Shown here: positions 48,866 to 58,210 of the stretch, in pieces
Layout of the letters: every line of letters starts with the position of its first letter
Numbering within the stretch: position 1 is the first letter of the stretch
Notes under the pieces: generated by a model
Told to the model about the DNA's origin: nothing
Database searches by the model: none
The model's input: the letters and a program-made list of their open reading frames with translations, nothing else
Translations under genes and position numbers: made by a program
Assembly: GCA_949318235.1 (NCBI GenBank)
Contig: OX439133.1
Span: forward strand, 21,823,447 to 21,887,446
Length of the DNA stretch: 64,000 nucleotides
Source of the DNA: Ecdyonurus torrentis
Taxonomy: Eukaryota > Arthropoda > Insecta > Ephemeroptera > Heptageniidae
Direction of reading: 5' to 3'

Positions 48866-49644
48866 TTAAGTTAGTATAGGTGAACGGCTGATAACTCACC
48901 AAACTAAACATAAAGTGAAGATGAAATGTTACTTAAGGGGGTAGGTGACCGACTGATATCTCGCAAACTAGGACGGTTGCGAATAATAATAAATAACACA
49001 AAGTAAAGAAGAAATATTACTTAAAAATTTAGTTATGTCAAACATGTGAAAACACGATCAAATATTAAAGTTATTACACTTTAAAGATAACATGTAAATG
49101 TGGAAATTTAAAATTGAGCGGGAAATTTTAGTCAAATTAGAAACTTTTTACAATTAAAAATATCATTAAAAATTTTTTTTGGTATAAAAAAATATTTATT
49201 AAATTTACTTGATTTTATTTGAAAATTATAGTGTTTGTTTTACTGTAAATAAATCATGTACTAAAAATTATTGAGAAAATATAGTTTTTCGTTTAGCGAT
49301 TTCCGGTCCAAGTCGGTCCCCCACCGCCTTAAAAGTTTAGTTGTTTTAAGTTGTTTTAAACAAATGCAAATTAAATATTTAATCAATTTATTCACCTTTG
49401 CAGATAAAATGTTCAATTAAAAATTCAAATTTTAGTGCAAACTTTTTCATCAAATTAGAAACTTTTTTTAAATTATATAAAATATTATAAAATCTCTTTT
49501 CGGAATAAAAAACATTTTTCAAATTCATTCAATTTCATTTGAAAGTTATAGTATTTGTTTTTATTTGCTGCAACGATGAAAGAATTTTGTGATATATATA
49601 GTAAAGTTCCTCTTTTTGACAATTTCCTTCACCCTCTTGGTTAA
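48866..49644 (+). mobile_element. TTAA-flanked MITE, family T3, outer copy split by an inner copy
   Basis: The left piece (48866-48936: TATAGGTGAACGGCTGATAA ... GAAATGTTACTTAA) and right piece (49329-49644: TTAAAAGTTTAGTTG ... CAATTTCCTTCACCCTCTTG, TTAA) are the two halves of one copy related to the inner element. Rejoined at TTAA, the junction GTTACTTAAAAGTTTAG matches the inner copy's own internal ATTACTTAAAAATTTAG. Confidence 0.8.
48937..49328 (+). mobile_element. TTAA-flanked MITE, family T3, inner copy (392 bp)
   Basis: GGGGGTAGGTGACCGACTGA at the left and TCGGTCCCCCACCGCC at the right are imperfect terminal inverted repeats, directly bounded by TTAA on each side. It inserted into the TTAA of the outer copy. 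No ORF. Confidence 0.85.
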
Positions 49645-49913
49645 AAATAAATGTATTTAAACTAATTAAAAATGTCAATATACCGTAATATAATAATATA
49701 ACGAGCATTTTTTTTATCAAATAAATTTAATAACTGTAAATAAATACATTTTTATTATAATAATATATACATATATTTTTTTATACAGTTGTTGCTTAAA
49801 TAAATAAATAATATAAAAAAATTAGCAATGCTAATTTAAAAGTTGTTTTTTTAAGCAAACTGTGCAAATAATAATAAAGTAAATAAAATATAAACAAAAA
49901 TTATAATATGAAG

Positions 49914-50026
<113 letters not shown>

Positions 50027-50729
50027 TGACAGTCTCGATCATGATAATATTAATATAAAATGAATCATGTTATTGTTAAGCATATTTACCTATATAGCAA
50101 TAATAATTTTAAATGCATTTATGCAAAAATAAATAGAACAACCAATGAAATAAATATATTAAACTCGCAGGATATAAAATCCATTCAAATCTTCAAAATA
50201 ATTAGTTATGGTTAAAAAAAAAAAGTCAAATTATTTGTACAAAATTTTATGCTACTCAAAAATTAACCTAAATTGTACAAGTGTATAAAAAAATCTATAC
50301 TTTTTTTTACCGTTATAAAATTAAACAATAATACTTTAATATAGTAAAATGATAATAACATTGCACGTATTTGTAATATAATGCTTCATATGGTAAGTAC
50401 AATGACTTCTTAATAATAATAATAATAATAATAAAAGGGAGAATCTGTATAAGGCTAGGTATCGAATATATTAATTGGAACGGAAGGAAACGCTCTATTA
50501 GGTATAAGAAAATTATATTCTATACATGTATCATCTTCAATACGTTCGTTGATTAAGTTCTTTTGATTTATTATTATAATAATATATGTGAAGGTTAATT
50601 TTTTATTGTTTTATTAATTATTAATTGTTTAATTTTTATTTTCATTACTTTCATTATTGTTTGAGAGGATTAATTTATTTGTATTTCTTCTCATGCGGTA
50701 TACGTTACTCTTATACAAGGATTGTATAT

Positions 50730-50954
50730 AGGGTCTATGAATTCATATAAATTCGATGCCATATGTGAGCACTGAATGGTATGGGCCGGTTTGAGAAAAT
50801 GACTTATTTTACTAGTAAAAAAATAGCAATATTTTGAGAGCATTGATGCTGTTAATATATAGTTTGAATTAGTATATCTCAAGTACGTGAGAAAAATAAC
50901 CAACTTCCCAAAGAAAATAGCCAAAAAATGAAATTTGTCCCATGCCGAGCAATA
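50730..50954 (+). mobile_element. Family A MITE, copy A14 (right end missing)
   Basis: AGGGTCTATGAATTCATATA, GTGAGCACTGAATGGTATGG, GAGAGCATTGATGCTGTTAA, CCCAAAGAAAATAGCCAAAA, ATGCCGAGCAAT; it ends inside the subterminal hairpin. Confidence 0.8.
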
Positions 50955-51912
50955 CTCTAAATTTTAAGCAGTTTTTTTTTTTCTGTAATGTTTTATTGAA
51001 CGTCAAAGAAAACTATATATTATTAATTATAAAGAAATTGTTGGCGATTTTTATCCCCACTCTTCGAAACTTTAAAGTATAATAGTAATATAAAAAATCT
51101 AAATTTATAAAAGAAGTCAAGCTTTTTAAGATTTTATTTTATTATGCTATATTTTTGAAAAATCTAATTCCTGCAAAATTTTATTAGAATAAAATATCGT
51201 AATAAAAAAAAAAGTTTTTGAAAATATCTCAAATAAATTTAGTTTAAGTTCTATACAGTAGAACCTAAAGTAATAAGAATTACGCAATTTTGTTATCATG
51301 CTACAAATTTAAAACATTAAATAAAATGAATGAAAGTATAAAATGTGCACTTTTGCTTCTATATATTAATCCTGCTGAACCACTTTCAATATACAATGTA
51401 ACCATGATGCATAATATACTATAATATATTATATAGTGTATATGTCAACGCCCTTTATAAAACCTAGATATCAGTACATATCAATTACTTCTACATTGTA
51501 ATTCAATATTACATCATAATGGTATAGGTTCACGGACCTCATTTATTTGTTATGTTATACTACATGTTTAGTAAATTATTACATACATTATTATGAAAGT
51601 AAAAAAAATAGCCTAATATGTGCTGTATATTTTTTATTATAGAGTGATTTAAAGTTTAATGTAGTTTAATTAAGTTTGGATTTAAATAGTTCAAAAGAGA
51701 AACAAAACTGTCAATATAGAAAAATATAGAAAACTTTATTTTAAATTGCTTTGCGTTATTTTAATTTAAACTCATATGTTCTAAGGGGAGGGGTCAGCAA
51801 TGGGCATAATATATCATACCTGAATTACCTGATGGTTGATGGTCAATGGTCAAAAAAGTAATCGGGAACTGACGGGCCTTATTTTTGCATTATAGTATGT
51901 ACTTTTGGAAAC

Positions 51913-51994
<82 letters not shown>

Positions 51995-52571
51995 TATTAA
52001 AGATTGACATTGCATAATATGATAATATTCTCCCCGCATATGTGAACGACATATTTATACGTTCTATATAAATTCATTAACTATTCTTATTTATTGAATC
52101 GAATATCACATCAATAATATTTTTGAGAATGATACAATCATGCAATACTGTATGAAGATTCCATTGAAATTTTGATTCATAAATGACTCATTAGGCATCA
52201 TATTAAATAAATAATAATTTTTTAATTATTATTAATAATAAATAATTTAATATTATTACAAAATAATATTATACATTAAAAAAAATTAAAGAATTTTAAA
52301 TATTTATTAATGTTTATAAAATAATTATAAACACAATTTATAAAATTTTATCTAAAAAATTAATATAGTCCTATAATAATTATTCAATATTACTTATATA
52401 AACAAAAAGTACATAAACGTAAATTTAGTCATAATTTTAGTTTCAATAAATAATTTCAAATTGAAATTATTTTTGAGCGTTGTTCTTAAAGGACTAATTT
52501 AAATATTTGAATTTGTATACCATATAAGGTGGGGTGACTTTGGCCCAATGGGCCGACTTGTTAGTCGTCTT
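50955..52571. other. AT-rich, no gene seen
   Basis: The (AG)n at 51913; a GGCCCAATGGGCC palindrome at about 52541; nothing coding. Confidence 0.5.
51913..51991. repeat. Microsatellite (AG)n
   Basis: About 39 uninterrupted units. Confidence 0.97.
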
Positions 52572-52712
52572 AAGGTGGATTTACATATTCTTGATTTTGC
52601 ATAACACTTTACATAACAAAATTCAACAATACATTTTTCAGTGTTGAATTTTGTTATGCAAAGTGCTATGCGAAAAGTTATGCAAAATCAAGAATATTTT
52701 TAGAGACACCTT
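52572..52712. repeat. Palindromic element, about 140 bp
   Basis: ATATTCTTGATTTTGCATAA and TTATGCAAAATCAAGAATAT, then AAAATTCAACA / TTGAATTTTG nearer the centre, with AAGGTG / CACCTT at the outer ends. The right arm carries an extra 12 bp (GCTATGCGAAAA region). Confidence 0.75.
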
Positions 52713-52831
52713 TGTATTTTTAAACTGTAGACATTTCATTATTCTAAAACCTGTATACAGTGTATATATATTGTCACAAAAAGAGGTTTTATTACATAAT
52801 TATATATAATTTTCCATACATCACTACACTC

Positions 52832-53068
52832 TGTACAGTTTCGATCAAATGAATAGTTACCATTTAAACTCGATGTTTTTTACCGCGTTAAATTTCGTTC
52901 AATTTTGCAACCTTGTTTATGATTATTCATTGAACTCTATATTCTCTATCACATCTATATTCAAATTCATTGAGTCTATATATATTGTAATAGTTGACAA
53001 AGATACCACAAGAAGTCACCTGTGATGCACTCAGGTAGACAATCTGGCGGGTAAATATTTTGCTTGCT

Positions 53069-53121
<53 letters not shown>

Positions 53122-53309
53122 AAGAAATGCATTTAATGTTTTTTTTATGTTTCAAAATAACTGCTGACTTACCGATTTGCCCGATTAAGAGATTAAAATA
53201 TATATATTTTTTTTATCATTTATATCAATATGATTTGTAATGACAGCAATTTGGTAAGAAAATAGTTCGGAACTTGTTATCAAACAAATACTTGAATTGA
53301 AAGCATTAT

Positions 53310-53396
<87 letters not shown>

Positions 53397-53635
53397 AGCA
53401 AGCAAGCAAAATATTTACCCGCCAGATTGTCTACCTGAGTGCATCACAGGTGACTTCTTGTGGTGTCTTTGTCAACTATTACAATATATAGGCTCAATGA
53501 ATTTGAATATAGATGTGATAGAGAACATAGAGTTCAATGAATAATCATAAACAAGGTTGCAAAATTGAACGAAATTTAACGCGGTAAAAAACATCGAGTT
53601 TAAATGGTAACTATTCATTTGATCAAAACTGTACA
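52832..53635. repeat. Inverted duplication, arms about 285-320 bp, each ending in (AG)n
   Basis: Left arm TGTACAGTTTCGATCAAATG ... GCTTGCTTGCTCATT-(CT)n (52832-53118). Right arm (AG)n-AATGAGCAAGCAAGCAAGCA ... CATTTGATCAAAACTGTACA (53316-53635). They match with only a few differences over about 245 unique bases (for example CCCGCCAGATTGTCTACCTG on the right arm). The microsatellite is 43 bp in one arm and 73 bp in the other. The spacer is about 200 bp and unique. Confidence 0.88.
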
Positions 53636-54019
53636 TACACGCGGGCAATGTACCAGCATCTTTAGTGCACATTAACAGCTAACTATTTTTGTATCAACTT
53701 CTCAACTACCCTTATGTTGCTGCCTTGCTGTCATGTCTCAGCATCTGTATGTTGTAATATAAATAACACCATTTTAATTATGTGCAAGTACATTCCATTG
53801 ATTTATTAACTTATCATCGCCTGATGTTTGTTGTCATCTTAGCTATACGGTCTAACTTATATATACCTGCATGATGCTGCCCTATGTCACTATAATTATT
53901 GTCATGTAAGCTTGTTCTGTAAAGTAAAGTGAATCTCAACAACAGTGATTGGCTGACCAACAAAATACGACACATTCATTGGTTTGATCTTGTTTTTTGA
54001 GCTAACAAAATTGACAAAA

Positions 54020-54154
54020 ATGGAGTCACATGAAGAGCATGGAACTTTTTTGTGTGGAGTTTCTTTCATTCTTATCAAGTTCAAAGTTCTAAACGAAGAA
54101 ATAACAATGATCGACCATATGTATAAACGTAGTAAACAGGTAACGAAGTCATAA
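54020..54154 (+). CDS. Possible short ORF/exon, 44 codons, next to a promoter-like stretch
   Basis: Plus-strand ATG with a good context (CAAAAATGG) reads MESHEEHGTFLCGVSFILIK and continues to MIDHMYKRSKQ, where CAG/GTAACG forms a plausible donor; without splicing it stops after VTKS. It lies in a 500-bp interval of higher GC. The TATA-type promoter candidate is downstream of it, so the two need not belong together. Unrecognised. Confidence 0.2.
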   Translation: MESHEEHGTFLCGVSFILIKFKVLNEEITMIDHMYKRSKQVTKS

Positions 54155-54260
54155 TCAGCTGTTATAACAAAGGAACATATCGACACAAAAGTTGCGCCGG
54201 AAGTCTGACTTTGCAGAACGAGCTATGCTTTTGTAAATATCTAGACGTCATGGTTCAGCT

Positions 54261-54290
54261 TATATAAAAACCCAATTAAAAATTTCAGTT
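54261..54290 (+). promoter_or_regulatory. TATA box plus TCAGTT initiator (candidate RNA polymerase II core promoter)
   Basis: TATATAAAAA at 54261-54270 is followed, with the A of TCAGTT at 54287, by an initiator at about -26/-24 spacing. A (CT)n tract and a GC-richer stretch (about 54340-54410) follow, as in a 5' UTR. No long ORF follows, so it could drive a spliced gene, a non-coding RNA, or be an LTR fragment. Confidence 0.35.
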
Positions 54291-54302
54291 TTAAGGGAGG
54301 AT

Positions 54303-54306
<4 letters not shown>

Positions 54307-54342
<36 letters not shown>
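54307..54342. repeat. Microsatellite (CT)n in the candidate 5' UTR
   Basis: About 18 units, 20 bp after the initiator candidate. Confidence 0.95.
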
Positions 54343-54343
<1 letters not shown>

Positions 54344-54409
54344 GCGGGCTCTCTGACTCTTTGGATCGGTCTCGCATTCACACTACACGGCCACGCTGGC
54401 GGACTTGAT

Positions 54410-56826
54410 CATCCATAAATTCATCTTAACTAACATAAGGACATGCGGGTCCTTATTTAATGGGGTATGGCAAAAATGGGGTATGGCAAAGTTGCCAGAT
54501 TATTAGTGCTAGAGACGCTCCAATTTACAGGTTCAATTAGAGATACAATTTTCACAATCCAAGCGGTAATATATTATATAAATGTTTTACTACGAAAAAA
54601 AAAATTTATAAAAGAAAATACGTAAACACATAATTGAGGCCCATTTGGGTCGATTTTTGATAAAAGCTGATCAGCTCATTAAAAAAAAAAGTTCATTTAA
54701 TTTAATTCCATTACTTACGTTTAAATATATTACGTAGAAAAGTGCATTATTATTATAAATTGAAATTCAACACTTCTGAATACATATACAAAGAAAATAA
54801 ACATTTATAAAATGCTTTCTATATCAATTACATTTAAAGTACAAAAACATTCTAGAAAAAAAATCGTATTTTTATACTATAATGAAAGTTAAAATAAAAA
54901 TTCTTACGTATTTGACATAGAACAAATTAATGAATGAAAGATGACCCTAAGTTTGTTGTGACAAGTCAACATAATATATAAACAATACGTGACTGAATCA
55001 AAGAGAAATTTACAAGAAGAAATGTTTTATTTCACAATATATATATAGAAAAAGAATTTTTATACTATTCAATCTGAATTTTATGTCAAGTTATAGAAAT
55101 ATGTTAACAATATATTTTATGCTACGTGAAATAATTTTTAACATATCTGAAGATTGTTATCGGTAAAAATACATTAAAGCCATAGACCACATAAAACAAC
55201 ATGTGCTTTTTAATGAATAAACACGAAATGGGATCTTCAAAACTGATGACAATTTTTACCAGAATGTTAACGTAGCCCTACGAGAACGCGTAAAAATACT
55301 GTAAAGTATGCAATTTGCGTGACTATTCATGTTTATGACGTCAGAAACATGCAAAAATTAGTATGAAAATTTTGTTCGGGTTAATTAAATCGAAATTTCT
55401 AATCACTGCTACGGAGCTACAGTTGGGGTTTGAGACAAACTAAAGTTATTTATGTAAGTCCCATCAAGTGTTTTGTGATATAAATGCTTATTTTTTTTTT
55501 CTGGTCTATTCCTTTAAGTGACAAAGAAAATCTTAAATTTATTATACAAAGGTTTACCATGATATACACAGTGTTTTTGTTATTTTAGTGCAATACGTTT
55601 ACTGTGGTTATAAAGATTTATTTAAAAAAACTATTACATTTTATAAAAATAATAATAACAAAAATCTTTTATACAATCAATGTTTAAAAATTATGTGTAG
55701 GCATATGAAAATGTAACCCTAATCAATTAACATTTACAAAATGTCAAGAAATAGTGCATAAATGCGGCATAATTATAATTAACTGTATCATTTAAATCAT
55801 AAATAATAATAATAATAAAACATAAAATAAAAAAAAAGACTACAAACAATCTTTTTATTTATAACTATTCAATTTTCATGCAAATATATTTTATCGCAAG
55901 TGTAAATATTGCTTAGTATTTGTATAATTTTTAACACTTATCATCATTTCAGTTTTATTATTATTATTTTTTTTTTATTCCCTATCTATTTTCTATATAA
56001 ATGAACTGAATTTATGTATTGTTTGACACAATTATATTATTTTAATTCAATTGAAATCATGTATCACTTTCCTAGAAGATCTTTGCATCCCTGAATTACA
56101 ATTTTGAATTCTAAAATAAAAGGTTAAATAAAATCGGGTATTGTAAGTTTATACAATTTTGATGTATATTTTCAATGATATTTTTACTAAAACTAAAAAG
56201 AAGTTATGATACAATATGACCTATATAAGACACACCTAACACCTTCCCTCACGTACGTTGATAATTTTGAATAAAACAGATAGAAAATTACATATTATTA
56301 TAACATACTTCACTTCAATGCGCTTGTTATATTATATTATGACCTATTTTTAAAATAATTTTAATATTAAATTTTATAATAATATGATTATGTGTATACT
56401 AGTAAATTAAATTGTTTGCAATGCAAATATTTGTGCAAAGTTTATGTCCTTCACGTTTATTTTATTTATATTTTAATTTGTTTGCTTTTTTATTTTATTT
56501 ATTTAGTAATTTAATTATACTAGTAATTAATTAGTTCTTAATGACATAATTACCTTTTTGTTTTCTTTTTTTAAATATAAATTTTTATTCCTTTTTTTTT
56601 TTTTTTTTTTTTTTTTACTGTTAACTGATTCTAGTGAAGACAATACTCGCATTTTCAAAACGCTTTTAAAAGTATTGATAAAGGGATCCTTTAATATATA
56701 AAAAATCAACTCATCGATAAATCACATGATGAGACTTTTATACACATAAATATCACACTGAACTCTTCACCCTAGTGAAAATTAATATAACAATTAAATA
56801 CTCAAAAATATCCAATAGGCCACTAT
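54410..56826. other. AT-rich, contains only TTAA element T2 copy 3
   Basis: A short tandem GGGGTATGGCAAAA (about 54461-54495, two units) follows the promoter candidate. No coding signal. Confidence 0.5.
55174..55517 (-). mobile_element. TTAA-flanked MITE, family T2, copy 3 (reversed)
   Basis: TTAAAGCCATAGACCACATA ... CTGGTCTATTCCTTTAA, complete, 344 bp, aligning along its full length with copies 1 and 2 in reverse. Confidence 0.85.
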
Positions 56827-57149
56827 AGGGAGTATACATTCATGTTAAAGTCATGTTGGATCACTCAATAACATGGGCCGCATAAAAAATTACTAATTTT
56901 GGCAGTTTAAAAATATTTTTTTTAAGCAATATTTTTTAAGAGCATTGGTGCATTGTGTGCACAGTGATGATATGTTGAATTAGTATTAGTATCTCAAGTA
57001 CGTCAGAAAAATAATGTAAAAAAAATTTTAATCGATTTCCCAAAGAAAATAACCGAAAAAAAAAAGTTTGTCCTATGCTGAGCAATGTTTTTCATTACTC
57101 CAGTATGGCGCTCAAGCGCATTAAATGTGACGTCATGCACATACACCTT
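56827..57149 (+). mobile_element. Family A MITE, copy A15
   Basis: AGGGAGTATACATTCATGTT, TGTTGGATCACTCAATAACA, GAGCATTGGTGCATTG, CCCAAAGAAAATAACCG, GCTGAGCAATGTTTTTCATT, GACGTCATGCACATACACCT. Full length, about 323 bp. Confidence 0.85.
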
Positions 57150-57962
57150 ATATGATCTCTTTCTATAAAGAGTTTATCATAGTAAAGAATTTTAGTCAAA
57201 ATTTATGTAAAAGTGCATACGTCATTTTAATTTCTCTCTTCTTAAAATGCAGAACTTTTATAATAAGATAATAATAAGGATATGGTTCCCGCAATGCTAT
57301 AGAAGGAATTATGGGTGCCGTTTTCCCACGTGCATCTGTGCATAATTCGTTGCATGTCACAACCGCGGTAACATTTTTCCATTCTATAACACATTGTAGG
57401 CTCACATTTTATATCATAATCTATATCCTATTTTTTTATTTTTTTATTTTTTTTTTTTTCGATTTGCAGACATTCACATAATAAACAAAATAAGTGAAAA
57501 TTACCTATATTTTTTCTATCAGCAAAAAAATATATAATATTAGGAAATATGCACTAAAATATTTTTTTCAATATAATAAAATTTCACTTAAAAATCACTT
57601 TCAAAAACTTATAAATATAAATAATTTGCTATACGTTTTTATATACAGTACTTAAAGGAAGCATAGAAAATATATTAACAGGAAGTTTATAAAAATAATT
57701 ATTAATACTTGCTTACCTTTATAACATAATACCATATGAAAGTGAAAATATATACAGCATTGCAAATAAACTCGTTTTAATTTTTCTCTCCCATATTAAA
57801 CTTGGTTGTCAACAAGAATAAAGTAATTCAGTGTGAATATTTTACACTTAGATTTGTAATTGAATTAATGAATAAAATTATATATTATACTGCAGCCATG
57901 TGTTTCATTTTTTTTTTTTTTTTTTTTTTTTTTATTATTTCAAACACACAAATATACAAAGT

Positions 57963-57990
57963 CCAACCAAGGCATAGCCTTATCGGTTGG
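57963..57990 (-). promoter_or_regulatory. 3' UTR stem-loop of the LINE
   Basis: CCAACC and GGTTGG form an outer stem, and AAGGC/GCCTT around ATA forms an inner stem, about 30 bases before the terminal A-tract. A hairpin at the extreme 3' end is where LINE reverse transcriptases of several clades recognise their template RNA. That role is inferred from position and pairing. Confidence 0.6.
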
Positions 57991-58100
57991 TTCATTTATT
58001 GTTACACAATCATGTCTTATTATATTATATTACTACATATACATATTTTTTATTATATATATTTCAAAAGCAAATAAAGTACGTATTTACACAAAAACAT

Positions 58101-58125
58101 TTTTTTTTTTTTTTTTTTTTTTTTT
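58101..58125 (-). repeat. Internal A-tract of the LINE 3' UTR (T-run on the plus strand)
   Basis: A run of about 25 T lies 85 bases beyond the ORF2 stop. It could be the original poly(A) tail, with the next 190 bases being flank, or an internal A-run. The terminal hairpin further out argues for the latter. Confidence 0.7.
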
Positions 58126-58210
58126 CATTTAAGAGAAGTATTTTTATAATACAAGAAGCAAAAATTAATCATCATTAATCAATACAAACAGCAAAAAATT
58201 GTTCAACATT

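Noticed and set aside
53700..54440. Solo LTR
   Set aside because: TATA box and a TAACA-type end are suggestive, but no matching TG...CA boundaries or target duplication could be fixed and no second copy is present.
57196..57405. Coding-looking minus-strand frame (CNELCTDARGKTAPIIPSIA)
   Set aside because: No ATG, acceptor or donor and no homologue I can name; kept only as an observation.
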